Positions 1 to 11,247 of a DNA stretch of 36,254 nucleotides are shown here, one piece after another. The stretch spans positions 1 to 36,254 of the forward strand of contig JAHCLE010000017.1 in the NCBI GenBank assembly GCA_026125445.1, read 5' to 3'. The stretch's first letter is position 1. Every line of letters starts with the position of its first letter. Source of the DNA: Burkholderiales bacterium. Its GTDB lineage: Bacteria; Pseudomonadota; Gammaproteobacteria; Burkholderiales; Usitatibacteraceae. A program made the position numbers and the translations under genes. The notes beneath the pieces are model-generated. The model searched no databases. It had not been told where the DNA came from and worked only from the letters and a program-made list of their open reading frames with translations.

Positions 1-1
1 G

Positions 2-64
2 GATGACGAGGCGAACGCGCTGCTGGCCGCATTCTACCGGCCGCCGGGGGTGCCGCCGGTGTAA
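2..64 (+). CDS. C-terminal tail of an unidentified protein (partial)
   Basis: An open frame enters from the left edge and ends at TAA (62-64), giving a 20-residue tail that ends FYRPPGVPPV. It is convergent with the permease gene whose stop lies at 74-76, so a real gene ending here fits the spacing. Too little remains to name a family. Confidence 0.4.
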   Translation, partial: DDEANALLAAFYRPPGVPPV

Positions 65-73
65 CGGGTGGCG

Positions 74-1432
74 TTACTGCGCGGCGGATCGCGACCACCA
101 CCGCGCGGCCACCCACGCCACCAGTCCCGCGGCCATCACGTAGAGCGAGATCCGCACGGCTCCCTGCGAGTGCGCGTAGGTGACGCTGGAATAGAAGAGG
201 TAGCCGCAGGTGGCCACGAATGCCGCCGGGAGCACGGGGTAGAGGGGCACCCGGAAGGGCCGGGCGACGTGGGCGTAACGGGCGCGAAGGACGAACAGCC
301 CGGCGCCGACCAGCACCAGGAAGCCCCAGAAGACCGGCGCGGTGAATTCGACCAGGGTCTGCACCCCGCCCTTCTCGACGGCGGCGAAACCGACCAGCAG
401 AAGCGCCACGGCCGACTGCACCAGGAGGGCCACGACGGGCACGCCCAGGGGCCCGTGCCAGCGGCTCATGAAGGCGAGCGGCGGCCAGTCCTGCCCGAGC
501 GCGTAGTTGCTGCGCGCGCCGACGATCAGGGTGGCGTTGATCGAGGTGAGCGCCGCCATGGCCACCAGTCCGGCGATCAGCGTCTCGCCCGCCGGGCCCA
601 GCGCGGCGAGGAGGACGTCCGCCCCGACCGCCTTGCTCGCCTTCATGCCCTCGAAGCCGAGGGCGTGCTCGACGGCGAGGACGAACAGCCCGTAGATCAG
701 CGCCAGCAGCCCGATCGAGATCACGAGGACGCGCAGGATCGCCCGCTGGCCGCCGCGGACCTCGGCCGAGATGTAGGCGGCCTCGTTCCAGCCCCCGAAG
801 GTGAAGAGGACGAAGACCAGCGCGAGGCCGAAGGCGGCCGGCGCCCCGCCTTGCCCGGGTGCCGGCGCCGCTTCCGGCGCATGCGCCGCCCCCCCGGCAA
901 GGAAGCCGGCGGCGATGACGAGCGCGACCCCGGCGACCTCCAGGGCCGTCAGGAGATTCTGCGCATTCGCCGACCGGCGAAGCCCGAACAGGTTCACGGC
1001 CGTGAGGGCCAGGATCACGAGCGCCGCGTAGATCGCCGGCGAGTTCGGCCCGAGGTCGGCCACGCGCGCGAGGTAGTCGCCGCAGACGAAGGCGAGCATC
1101 GCCGTGGAGCCCGTGAGGATGACGCTCACGCGCGCCCATCCGAAGAGGAAGCTCAGGTCGCGGCCGTAGGCGCGGGTGAGGAAGTGGTAGTCGCCGCCCG
1201 CGTGCGGGAAGGCGGCGGCCATTTCCGCGTAGCAGAGCGCGCCCGCGAGCGTGAGGGCGGCGCCGGCGGCCCACGCCGCCCACATCCAGGCCGAGGACCC
1301 GGCGAGGCCGGCGATGACCGACGGCAGCGCGAAGATCCCGCCGCCGATGACGATGCCCACGATGATCATGACCGCGTCCGCGGTCGACAGCTGCGGCCGC
1401 GGCACGGCGCGGGACGCTGCCGGGTCGCTCAC
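74..1432 (-). CDS. APC-superfamily amino acid permease
   Basis: Predicted inner-membrane amino acid/polyamine transporter of the APC superfamily, 452 residues, the usual length for about 12 transmembrane helices. The first helix carries the family signature GIVIGGGIFALPS at about residues 26-38, where the unwound glycine-rich stretch binds substrate in known members. Hydrophobic segments continue to the C-terminus. I chose the GTG at 1432, giving an N-terminus VSDPAASRAV close to helix 1; starting further upstream would add an arginine-rich stretch that is only the methyltransferase gene read in another frame. The start lies 7 bp after the methyltransferase stop, so it is probably the last gene of the rpsU-dnaG-rpoD transcript or of a shorter downstream unit. 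The substrate cannot be told from sequence alone. Confidence 0.85.
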   Translation of the reverse strand: MSDPAASRAVPRPQLSTADAVMIIVGIVIGGGIFALPSVIAGLAGSSAWMWAAWAAGAALTLAGALCYAEMAAAFPHAGGDYHFLTRAYGRDLSFLFGWARVSVILTGSTAMLAFVCGDYLARVADLGPNSPAIYAALVILALTAVNLFGLRRSANAQNLLTALEVAGVALVIAAGFLAGGAAHAPEAAPAPGQGGAPAAFGLALVFVLFTFGGWNEAAYISAEVRGGQRAILRVLVISIGLLALIYGLFVLAVEHALGFEGMKASKAVGADVLLAALGPAGETLIAGLVAMAALTSINATLIVGARSNYALGQDWPPLAFMSRWHGPLGVPVVALLVQSAVALLLVGFAAVEKGGVQTLVEFTAPVFWGFLVLVGAGLFVLRARYAHVARPFRVPLYPVLPAAFVATCGYLFYSSVTYAHSQGAVRISLYVMAAGLVAWVAARWWSRSAAQ

Positions 1433-1439
1433 CGGCGGG

Positions 1440-2423
1440 CTACTTCCCGTAGAACTTGCCGCACCGCGGAGCCATCTCGGCCCAGGGCGACGGCCGCGGA
1501 CCGCCCTGCAGCGTCGCCACGACCTCCGCGGATTCCCCGTCGGCGGCGCGCAGGTCCCCGGCAATCTCCCGGCCGGCCACCCGTCCCGTGAAGTTCTGGT
1601 GGACGCCCTTCGCGTCGCGGAAGGAGAAGCGCAGAAGGTCCCCGCGCAGGCTCGCGCCGAGGAGCGGGTGGCGCGTCCCGCCGTCGACGACCTCGCCCCC
1701 GATCTTCTGGTAGATCTGCGTGATGTCGACAGTGAATGCCGCGCCGCCGGACCCGGGCTCGCGGAAGGCCCAGCGTCCCCCGACCCGCGCCGGCACGACC
1801 CACAGGAACGCGACGTCCAGGCCCATGGCCGTCATGTCGTCGGGCTCCCAGTCCCCCATGGAGAAGAGGTAGGAGGCCACGCGGACGCCGGGGCGCATCT
1901 CGAGGATGCGGTGGCGCAGGCACTGGTTGAGGTGCGGCAGGAGGAAGATCGTGAGGACGTCGGCCCGCGAGAAGTCCGCCTTGAAGACGTCGCCCTCGAC
2001 GACGCGGGCGCGTCCCTCCGCGCCCGATCCGCGCACCATGCACTGCGCCAGCTTCACGAGCTCGGCGTTGTACTCGATGCCGAGGGAGCGCGCGCCGAAC
2101 TGCCGGGCCGCGGCGATGGCGAAGTTGCCGTCGCCGGCGCCGAGGTCGATCACGTAGTCGTCCGCGCTCGTGCCGGCCATGCGAAGCATCCGCGTGACGA
2201 ACTCGTCGGGCGTGGCGGCCCAGATCGCGTCCTTGCCCTTCTGGCCCGGCTCGGGCCTGTAGCCGACCTCCTTCTCGCACGCCTCGCGCAAGGGCGTCTG
2301 GGGGGGCGCCGGCGGGTGCATGGCGAGCGCCTGCGCGGGCAGGCAGAGGACGAGCAGTGCCGCGGTGATGCCGCGGCGGCCGCGCGCACGCACGGATCGG
2401 GTCGCGCTCCGGAGGAAGCTCAT
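1440..2423 (-). CDS. Class I SAM-dependent methyltransferase with N-terminal signal sequence
   Basis: 327 residues. A Rossmann-type SAM-binding motif I (VIDLGAGDG, about residues 91-99) is followed by an acidic strand end (GIEYNAE) and a GDVF segment resembling motifs II and III. The TPDEFVTRML stretch before motif I resembles the lead-in of DOT1-like and type 11 methyltransferases. The C-terminal third is not recognisable to me. The N-terminus (arginine-rich, then ITAALLVLCLPAQALA ending near residue 34) looks like a cleavable Sec signal peptide, which is odd because SAM is cytoplasmic. It may instead be a membrane anchor. It lies 22 bp downstream of rpoD and 7 bp upstream of the permease. 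The substrate is unknown. Confidence 0.75.
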   Translation of the reverse strand: MSFLRSATRSVRARGRRGITAALLVLCLPAQALAMHPPAPPQTPLREACEKEVGYRPEPGQKGKDAIWAATPDEFVTRMLRMAGTSADDYVIDLGAGDGNFAIAAARQFGARSLGIEYNAELVKLAQCMVRGSGAEGRARVVEGDVFKADFSRADVLTIFLLPHLNQCLRHRILEMRPGVRVASYLFSMGDWEPDDMTAMGLDVAFLWVVPARVGGRWAFREPGSGGAAFTVDITQIYQKIGGEVVDGGTRHPLLGASLRGDLLRFSFRDAKGVHQNFTGRVAGREIAGDLRAADGESAEVVATLQGGPRPSPWAEMAPRCGKFYGK

Positions 2424-2445
2424 CGCGGCGGGCCGGAAGTCCGCG

Positions 2446-4353
<1,908 letters not shown>

Positions 4354-4404
4354 GGGCGGCTCCGGGAAGGGCAGGTTAGGCGGGGAAAACTTGCCATTTT
4401 ACCA

Positions 4405-6219
4405 CTAGTTAGAGGGTTTATCGAGGCCGGAGTTCACGCCCCGCGCAGCGGCCTGGCTGGCCACGAGCCCGGCGAGCTCCTCCCGCTCGGCCTCGGTGAG
4501 CCCTCCCTCCAGGGCGCGCGCCTCCAGCTCGGCCTTGCGACGCTCCGAACGCTGCAGGGAGAGCCGCGCCTGCAGGCCGGCGAGGTCCGCCTCCAGGTCC
4601 AGCTCCGACTCCGGGACCTCGTCGAGTATCCGGCCGGCTCCCAGGGCGGCCTCGAGGACGGGGGAGTGCTCGCCGCCGTCGAAGTGGGCCACGAGCTGGC
4701 CCAGCGTGAGGTCCTGCTCGCCTTCCCGGGCGTAGGCGAGGACGGCGTGCAGCGCCCGCCCCTCCGCCGAGGACTCCTCCACGAGGTCGGGGTCCACCGA
4801 GCGGGCGAGCGCCGGCTTGCGCAGCAGCCTCTGCAGCATCTGCCCCTCGAGCGAAGGGGCCTTGCGCACGACCCGCGGGGCCGGCGCCTGGGCGGGCCTC
4901 GCGGCGGCGCGCGGCGGCAGGAATCCCGGCAGCTCGCCGGGATCGAGGCCTGCGAGCTCCGCCAGGCGCTTGCGGATCATCGCGCCCAGCGCCGGCGCCT
5001 CGATCTGCGCCACGAGGGGCTTCGCCTGGGCGAGGAAGCGCGCGCGCCCCTCCTCGGAACGCATGTCCACCTTCGAGGCGATCTCGCCCACGAGGAACTG
5101 CGACAGGGGCTTGGCGGCCGCCAGGGCCGCGAGGAAGGCTTCCTTCCCCGCGCGGCGCACGAAGGTGTCCGGATCGTCCTCCGGCGGCAGGAAGAGGAAG
5201 GCCACCGACTTCCCGTCGGCCAGGACCGGAAGCGACACCTCCAGGGCCTTCCACGCGGCCTTGCGCCCGGCGGCGTCCCCGTCGAAGCAGAAGACCACGT
5301 TGTCGGCCAGGCGCAGGAGCTTCGAGACGTGCATGGGCGTCGTGGCGGTGCCGAGCGTGGCCACGGCGTTCTCCACCCCGTGCTGGGCGAGGGCCACCAC
5401 GTCCATGTAGCCCTCGACCACGATGACGAGGTTCGCGTCCCGGATGGCGCGCTTGGCCTGCCACAGGCCGTAGAGCTCGCGCCCCTTCTCGAAGAGCGGG
5501 GTCTCGGGGGAGTTGAGGTACTTGGGCTCGCCCTCGCCGATGACGCGGCCGCCGAAGCCGATCACGTTGCCGCGGGAGTCGAGGATGGGGAACATCACGC
5601 GGCCGCGGAAGCGGTCGTAGCGGCGGCTCTTCCTCGCGGGCTCGCCGTCGTGGGCCTCGGCGCCCTCCGAGTCGATGACGAGGCCGGTGTCCTTCATCTC
5701 CGCCGACTCGTAGTCGGGGAAGACGGCCTTGAGCGACTGCCAGGCGTCCGGGGCGTATCCCAGGCCGTAGCGGGCCGCGATCTCGCCCGACAGGCCGCGG
5801 TGCTTGAGGTAGTCGATGGCGAACGGGGTCTTCTTGAGCTCGGCGCGGTAGTAGTTGAGCGCCTCCATCATGCGGTCGGTGAGCCCCTTCGCCTGCGCGG
5901 CGGGTGGCCGGCCGGGGAGGTTTCCGCGCACCTCGGGCACCTCCATCCCGACCTGCTGCGCGAGCTCGCGGATGGCGTCCGGATACGCGAGCCCCGAGTA
6001 CTCCATGAGGAAGCCGATCGCGTTGCCGTGGGCGCCGCAGCCGAAGCAGTGGTAGAACTGCTTCGAGGGACTCACGTTGAACGACGGGGTCTTCTCGTTG
6101 TGGAAGGGGCAGCAGGCCTTGTAGTTCGTGCCCGCCTTCTTCAGGCGCACGTGGCGGTCGATCACGTCGACGATGTCGACGCGCCCGAGGAGCGCCTGGA
6201 TGAAGTCCTGCGGGATCAT
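4405..6219 (-). CDS. dnaG: DNA primase
   Basis: 604 residues. It makes the RNA primers for replication forks and is recruited by DnaB helicase through its C-terminal domain. The N-terminal CHC2 zinc ribbon is clear: Cys37-x2-His40-x17-Cys58-x2-Cys61. A TOPRIM catalytic core follows with VIVVEGYMDV (about 264-273, the conserved Glu) and FCFDGDAAGRKAA (the DxD-type metal site). The C-terminal 150 residues are poorly conserved, as expected for the helicase-binding region. It sits between yqeY (29 bp gap) and rpoD (51 bp gap). Confidence 0.98.
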   Translation of the reverse strand: MIPQDFIQALLGRVDIVDVIDRHVRLKKAGTNYKACCPFHNEKTPSFNVSPSKQFYHCFGCGAHGNAIGFLMEYSGLAYPDAIRELAQQVGMEVPEVRGNLPGRPPAAQAKGLTDRMMEALNYYRAELKKTPFAIDYLKHRGLSGEIAARYGLGYAPDAWQSLKAVFPDYESAEMKDTGLVIDSEGAEAHDGEPARKSRRYDRFRGRVMFPILDSRGNVIGFGGRVIGEGEPKYLNSPETPLFEKGRELYGLWQAKRAIRDANLVIVVEGYMDVVALAQHGVENAVATLGTATTPMHVSKLLRLADNVVFCFDGDAAGRKAAWKALEVSLPVLADGKSVAFLFLPPEDDPDTFVRRAGKEAFLAALAAAKPLSQFLVGEIASKVDMRSEEGRARFLAQAKPLVAQIEAPALGAMIRKRLAELAGLDPGELPGFLPPRAAARPAQAPAPRVVRKAPSLEGQMLQRLLRKPALARSVDPDLVEESSAEGRALHAVLAYAREGEQDLTLGQLVAHFDGGEHSPVLEAALGAGRILDEVPESELDLEADLAGLQARLSLQRSERRKAELEARALEGGLTEAEREELAGLVASQAAARGVNSGLDKPSN

Positions 6220-6248
6220 GCGGGCGGGGGACCGGCCGCGCGGCGCCT

Positions 6249-6695
6249 TCAGCCCGCGAGCTTCGCCTTCACCAGCGCCGAGACACGGCCCATGTCGGCG
6301 CGGCCGGCCACCTTCGGCTTCACCACGCCCATCACCTTGCCCATGTCCGCCGGGCCCTTGGCGCCCGTGGCCGCCACCGCTTCCGCGACGATCGCCGCGA
6401 CCTCGGCCTCGGACATCTGCTGCGGAAGGTACGCCGACAGGATCGCCATCTCGCGCTTCTCGGTGTCGGCGAGCTCCCGGCGACCGGCCTTCTCGTACTG
6501 CTCGACCGAGTCCTTGCGCTGCTTGAGCATCTTCTCGATGACCGCGATCACGCCGGCGTCGTCGAGCGTGATGCGCTCGTCGACCTCGCGCTGCTTCATG
6601 GCGGCGGTGAGCAGCCGCAGCGTGCCGAGCCGCTCGGCCTCGCGCGCCTTCATCGCCACCTTCACGTCCTCGTTCACCCGATCGCGCAGCGTCAT
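6249..6695 (-). CDS. GatB/YqeY-family protein
   Basis: 148 residues, matching the single-domain YqeY proteins that resemble the C-terminal tRNA-binding domain of GatB, a subunit of the tRNA-dependent amidotransferase. Visible family features are the opening MTLRDRVNEDVKVAMKA, the central helix KMLKQRKDSVEQYEKAGR and the ending with repeated GKVMG / GRVSALVKAKL helices. The gene is commonly found between rpsU and dnaG in proteobacteria, as here. Its role is not settled; a link to translation or tRNA is inferred from the fold. Confidence 0.9.
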   Translation of the reverse strand: MTLRDRVNEDVKVAMKAREAERLGTLRLLTAAMKQREVDERITLDDAGVIAVIEKMLKQRKDSVEQYEKAGRRELADTEKREMAILSAYLPQQMSEAEVAAIVAEAVAATGAKGPADMGKVMGVVKPKVAGRADMGRVSALVKAKLAG

Positions 6696-6717
6696 GGATT
6701 CCTCGCGTCGAAACGAC

Positions 6718-6753
6718 CGCGGCGAGCGGGGCGCTGGGGCCCGGCTCGCCGCG
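6718..6753 (-). terminator. Strong stem-loop between rpsU and yqeY (possible attenuator or processing site)
   Basis: Perfect 10-bp inverted repeat with arms at 6718-6727 and 6744-6753 and a 16-base GC-rich loop, in the 82-bp gap after rpsU. No long U-run follows, so it is at best a partial or Rho-assisted terminator or an RNA-processing site. E. coli also has termination between rpsU and dnaG, which keeps S21 in excess over primase and sigma-70. Confidence 0.5.
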
Positions 6754-6777
6754 AAGAAGGGGATTGCCCGGGGCCGG

Positions 6778-6990
6778 TCAGTAGAGCTTCGGCGGCAGCA
6801 TCTGCGAGCGCATGCGCTTGTAGCGGCGCTTCACGGCCGCGGCGTGCTTGCGCTTGCGCTCGGCGGTGGGCTTCTCGTAGAACTCGCGGGCGCGAAGCTC
6901 GGTGAGAAGGCCCGTCTTTTCCACCGCGCGCTTGAAGCGGCGCAGCGCAACGTCGAACGGCTCGTTTTCCTTGACTCGGATGGTCGGCAT
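6778..6990 (-). CDS. rpsU: 30S ribosomal protein S21
   Basis: 70 residues, the full length of bS21. It starts [20 protein letters not shown] and is rich in Arg/Lys towards the C-terminus ([10 protein letters not shown]). S21 binds the 30S platform near the anti-Shine-Dalgarno region. It is the first gene of the rpsU-yqeY-dnaG-rpoD operon, with a good sigma-70 promoter about 40 bp upstream of its start. Confidence 0.97.
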   Translation of the reverse strand: MPTIRVKENEPFDVALRRFKRAVEKTGLLTELRAREFYEKPTAERKRKHAAAVKRRYKRMRSQMLPPKLY

Positions 6991-7029
6991 GTCGGGTTCC
7001 GAAATGGTGGGTGCTGCTGAAAACCCTGC

Positions 7030-7058
7030 ATAATATCAAAGTTTTGCACCCCTGAAAA
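7030..7058 (-). promoter_or_regulatory. Predicted sigma-70 promoter of the rpsU operon
   Basis: Read on the - strand: -35 TTTTCA (7058-7053), 17-bp spacer, -10 TATTAT (7035-7030; 5 of 6 match TATAAT). It lies in the 94-bp divergent gap between rpsU and tsaD, an AT-rich patch in otherwise very GC-rich DNA. I saw no LexA-type CTGT-N8-ACAG in this gap. Confidence 0.6.
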
Positions 7059-7084
7059 GGCGAGATTTTCGCCCCCTCCACCAA

Positions 7085-8098
7085 GTGCTCACCCTCGGCA
7101 TCGAAACCTCCTGCGACGAGACCGGAATCGCCCTCTACGACAGCGCCGGCGGCGTCCTCGGCGAGGCGCTGCACTCGCAGGTGGACCTGCACGCCCTGTA
7201 CGGCGGGGTCGTCCCGGAGCTCGCCTCGCGCGACCACATCCGGCGCATCGTGCCCCTCGCCCGGGAGGCGCTCGAGCGTGCCGGCCGCGAACTGGCCGAC
7301 GTGGACCTCATCGCCTACACGGAGGGTCCCGGCCTCGCCGGCGCCCTGCTCGTGGGCGCCTCGGTCGCCGCCGGCCTGGGGCTGGCCCTCGGCCGCCCCG
7401 TGGTCGGCGTCCACCACCTCGAGGGCCACCTCCTGTCGCCGCTTCTCGCCGATCCGCCGCCCGAATTCCCGTTCGTGGCCCTGCTCGTCTCGGGAGGGCA
7501 CACGCAACTCATGGCCGTCGAGGGCGTGGGCCGGTACGCCCTGCTCGGCGAGACGGTCGACGACGCGGCCGGCGAAGCCTTCGACAAGACGGCGAGCCTT
7601 CTCGGGCTCGACTATCCCGGCGGGCCGGCGCTCTCGAGGCTCGCGGCCTCGGGAAACGCCCGGCGCTTCGCCTTCCCGCGACCGATGATCGCGAGCGAGG
7701 ATCTGGACTTCAGTTTCAGTGGATTGAAGACCGCGGCGCTGCATTGCGTGCGCAAGCACGCGCTGGACGACGCCCTGCGCGCCGACATCGCCGCCTCGTT
7801 CCAGGCCGCCGTCGTGGACGTGCTGGCCGCGAAGTGCCTGCGGGCCCTGGAGGCCACCGGCATGTCGCGACTCGTCGTGGCCGGGGGCGTGGGGGCGAAC
7901 GCCGCGCTTCGCGAGCGCCTCGCGAACGAGACGGCGCGCGTGGGCGCGAGCGTCTTCTTCCCGCCTGCGCGGCTTTGCACCGACAACGGCGCGATGATCG
8001 CCTTCGCCGCCGCGCTGCGCTTCGGTTCCGCGCCGGCGGGAACGGAAGGCTTCGGCGTGCGGCCGCGCTGGGATCTCGCGTCGCTGCCAGCGGCCTGA
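7085..8098 (+). CDS. tsaD: tRNA N6-threonylcarbamoyladenosine (t6A37) synthase catalytic subunit
   Basis: 337 residues, the usual length for TsaD (formerly YgjD/Gcp). It transfers the threonylcarbamoyl group from threonylcarbamoyl-AMP to A37 of ANN-decoding tRNAs with TsaB and TsaE. Visible: the ASKHA phosphate loop [10 protein letters not shown] (5-14), the metal-binding HLEGH (His111, His115), [16 protein letters not shown], and CTDNGAMIA near the C-terminus with the metal-binding Asp. The start is GTG at 7085, which gives the expected N-terminus just before [10 protein letters not shown]. It is divergent from rpsU, a common arrangement in proteobacteria, and is followed by the IS110 element. 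Confidence 0.97.
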   Translation: MLTLGIETSCDETGIALYDSAGGVLGEALHSQVDLHALYGGVVPELASRDHIRRIVPLAREALERAGRELADVDLIAYTEGPGLAGALLVGASVAAGLGLALGRPVVGVHHLEGHLLSPLLADPPPEFPFVALLVSGGHTQLMAVEGVGRYALLGETVDDAAGEAFDKTASLLGLDYPGGPALSRLAASGNARRFAFPRPMIASEDLDFSFSGLKTAALHCVRKHALDDALRADIAASFQAAVVDVLAAKCLRALEATGMSRLVVAGGVGANAALRERLANETARVGASVFFPPARLCTDNGAMIAFAAALRFGSAPAGTEGFGVRPRWDLASLPAA

Positions 8099-8130
8099 TC
8101 CTCACCCCCGACCCCTCTGCCGTTGGACAG

Positions 8131-8146
8131 CCCCAACAAGTTGGGG
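8131..8146. other. Perfect hairpin at the tsaD-proximal end of the IS110 element
   Basis: CCCCAAC at 8131-8137, AA, GTTGGGG at 8140-8146. It lies 32 bp after the tsaD stop and 30 bp beyond the transposase stop (8176). It could be a tsaD terminator stem without a U-run, a target palindrome, or part of the element's terminal structure. Confidence 0.5.
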
Positions 8147-8175
8147 CCCCCCGGGGAGAGCAACCGTGTTGGAGA

Positions 8176-9335
<1,160 letters not shown>

Positions 9336-9340
9336 AAGAG

Positions 9341-9931
9341 CTAGTCCGTGCCGCGGCGGTAGGCGCGCTCGGCCTCCTCGAGCTCCCGCTCGGCGAGGCG
9401 AAGGTCCTCGTCGAGCTTGCGGCGGCGCTCGTAATAGGCGTCCTGCGGCACCTGCTGCGGGCAGATGAGCGAAGCCACGCCGTTGGGGTCGACGGCCTCG
9501 AAGCAGTTCGGGCGCGGCGGCGACTCCCCGCGCTTCAGGGGCGCGTGCCGGCGCTGGACGGTCTGCATCTCGCCGGGCTGCGGCTCCTCGCCCAGCTCAA
9601 CGGCCTTCTTCGCCGCCTCGACCCGCGCCTGCGCCGCCCGCAACTTCTTGTCGAGCTCGTCGCGCCTCTGGCGCCGGTCCTCCGCCATGCCTGTGGCCGC
9701 GGCGGGCGCCTTCTGCGCCTCGGGCGGCCTGCCCGACGGCAGGAGGTTGGAAGTGGCATCCGTCTCGATGCGCTGCACCGTGCCGTCGTAGTTCTTGGGC
9801 ACGCTGTCGGAGTAGGTGACGCGCCCCTGCCGGTCGGTGAGCTTGTACAGGACCTGCTGCGCGGCGGCGGGCATCGCCACGGCCAGGATGAACGCCAGGG
9901 CGAACGCTCGCCGCGCGAAGACGTCAGTCAA
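9341..9931 (-). CDS. DUF4124-containing periplasmic/envelope protein
   Basis: 196 residues. A signal peptide (AFALAFILAVAMPAAAQQ) is followed directly by a DUF4124 domain (VLYKLTDRQGRVTYSDSVPK), the small beta domain common in envelope proteins of beta- and gammaproteobacteria. A charged, probably coiled-coil segment (DRRQRRDELDKKLRAAQARV) follows, then a cysteine pair (NCFE...LICP) and a second charged helix at the C-terminus. The start is TTG at 9931, the only codon that keeps the whole signal peptide. It overlaps the stop of the upstream DUF4124 gene, so translation is probably coupled. No function is established. The IS110 element lies just beyond its stop. Confidence 0.75.
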   Translation of the reverse strand: MTDVFARRAFALAFILAVAMPAAAQQVLYKLTDRQGRVTYSDSVPKNYDGTVQRIETDATSNLLPSGRPPEAQKAPAAATGMAEDRRQRRDELDKKLRAAQARVEAAKKAVELGEEPQPGEMQTVQRRHAPLKRGESPPRPNCFEAVDPNGVASLICPQQVPQDAYYERRRKLDEDLRLAERELEEAERAYRRGTD

Positions 9932-10439
9932 TGGCGGCCATCCGCGCGGCCTTCTGGGCCCGGTCCAGATCCGCCTCGGCCGCCTTGACCGCGGCGTCGA
10001 GGGCCTTGATGCGCGCGTGGTAGGCCTCCGTCGGCTCGGGCCGCGCGCCGCCTCCCTTCTTCCCGATCCACTGGGTCTCTTCCGGCGTGGGATCCTTGCC
10101 GTCCTCGCGCGCCTTCTTCGCCGCCTCCAGGTTCTCGCGCGCGCGGGCGAGCTCGGCATCCGCCCTCACGCGCTTGAGTTCCGGCGCCGTGAGCGGCAAC
10201 CGGATGGGCTTGGAGGCCTCGCCCACGGTGGCGAGCGTGGCCACGTTGGCGGAGAGGTCGACCTCGATGCGGGTCACCTTGCCCTGGAATTCCTTGGGCG
10301 GGGCCTTGTCGACGTAGGTGACCTTCCCCTTCGTGTCGACGAGCTTCCACACGACCTGCTTGTCGCCCTCGCCGGCGGCCCAGGGGGCGGCCACGAGCAG
10401 GACGGCGGCGAGCAGGAGCGGTCGGGCGTTTCTTCGCAT
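9924..10439 (-). CDS. DUF4124-containing periplasmic/envelope protein (paralogue)
   Basis: 171 residues. Signal peptide MRRNARPLLLAAVLLVAAPWAAG, then a DUF4124 domain (VVWKLVDTKGKVTYVDKAPP), then two long charged helices likely to form coiled coils (ELARARENLEAAKKAREDG; IKALDAAVKAAEADLDRAQK). It resembles the next gene in layout, so the pair probably arose by duplication. ATG 10439 has AGGAGA at good spacing. It starts 17 bp after the MoeB-like gene. The role is unknown. Confidence 0.78.
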   Translation of the reverse strand: MRRNARPLLLAAVLLVAAPWAAGEGDKQVVWKLVDTKGKVTYVDKAPPKEFQGKVTRIEVDLSANVATLATVGEASKPIRLPLTAPELKRVRADAELARARENLEAAKKAREDGKDPTPEETQWIGKKGGGARPEPTEAYHARIKALDAAVKAAEADLDRAQKAARMAAID

Positions 10440-10456
10440 GCGGATTTCTCCTTCTT

Positions 10457-11221
10457 CTAGGCCGCGGCCGCGCGCGGCTCCCCGCACACGGCGCAATGGG
10501 GATCGCGCGAGAGGCGCACCTCGTGCCAGCGCTGCGCGCGCGCGTCGAACAGCAGCATGCGCCCGGCGAGCGTGTCGCCGATGCCGGCCAGGAGCTTGAT
10601 CGCCTCCATCGCCTGCATCGTCCCGACCACGCCCACGAGCGGGGCGAACACCCCCATCGTGGCGCAGCGCTCCTCCTCGCCGTGCGCGTCGGCCGGGAAG
10701 AGGCAGTGGTAGCAGCCCGAGCCGGGCTTTCGCGGGTCGAAGACGGCGACCTGGCCGTCGAACCGGATGGCGGCCCCCGACACCAGGGGCACGCGCTCGC
10801 GCACGCACGCCTCGTTGATGGCGTGCCGGGTGGCGAAGTTGTCCGAGCAGTCGAGCACCACGTCGGCCTCGCGCGCCAGCGCGCGAAGGCCCTCGGGGCC
10901 GAGCCGCTCCGGGAGCGCGCGCACCGAGACCTCGGGATTGATCGTGGCGAGCGTGGCGGCGGCGGAGACGGCCTTGTTGGTGCCGATGGCATCGACGCGA
11001 TGCACGACCTGGCGCTGCAGGTTGGTGAGGTCGACCGCGTCGCCGTCGGCGATGGTAATGCGGCCCACGCCGCTCGAGGCGAGGTAGAGGAGCGCGCCGG
11101 AGCCCAGCCCTCCCGCCCCCACCACGACCGCGTGCGAGGCGAGCAGGCGCTCCTGCGAATCCTCGCCGAAGCCGTCGAGCAACAGGTGGCGGCTGTAGCG
11201 CAGCCGCTGGTGGTCGTCCAC
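10457..11221 (-). CDS. moeB: MoeB/ThiF/HesA-family sulfur-carrier adenylyltransferase
   Basis: 254 residues. Enzymes of this family adenylate the C-terminal glycine of MoaD or ThiS for molybdopterin or thiamin synthesis. Visible: the opening LRYSRHLLLDGFGEDSQ, the nucleotide loop VVGAGGLGSGALLYLASSGV, the ATP-contact segment VDLTNLQRQ, and DCSDNFATRHAINEAC. Two zinc-binding CxxC pairs are present (CYHC and CAVC), with MGVFAPLVGVVGTMQAMEAIK between them. The start is GTG at 11221, matching the family's N-terminus. It follows ctpA by 26 bp, as in many betaproteobacteria. MoeB and ThiF cannot be separated with certainty by eye; MoeB is preferred because no thi genes are nearby. Confidence 0.88.
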   Translation of the reverse strand: MDDHQRLRYSRHLLLDGFGEDSQERLLASHAVVVGAGGLGSGALLYLASSGVGRITIADGDAVDLTNLQRQVVHRVDAIGTNKAVSAAATLATINPEVSVRALPERLGPEGLRALAREADVVLDCSDNFATRHAINEACVRERVPLVSGAAIRFDGQVAVFDPRKPGSGCYHCLFPADAHGEEERCATMGVFAPLVGVVGTMQAMEAIKLLAGIGDTLAGRMLLFDARAQRWHEVRLSRDPHCAVCGEPRAAAA

Positions 11222-11247
11222 GGCGCGTCGCCCGGGGAAGGGCCGCC

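Noticed and set aside
6991-7084. LexA box in the rpsU-tsaD gap, as in the E. coli rpsU operon
   Set aside because: No CTGT-N8-ACAG pattern is present.
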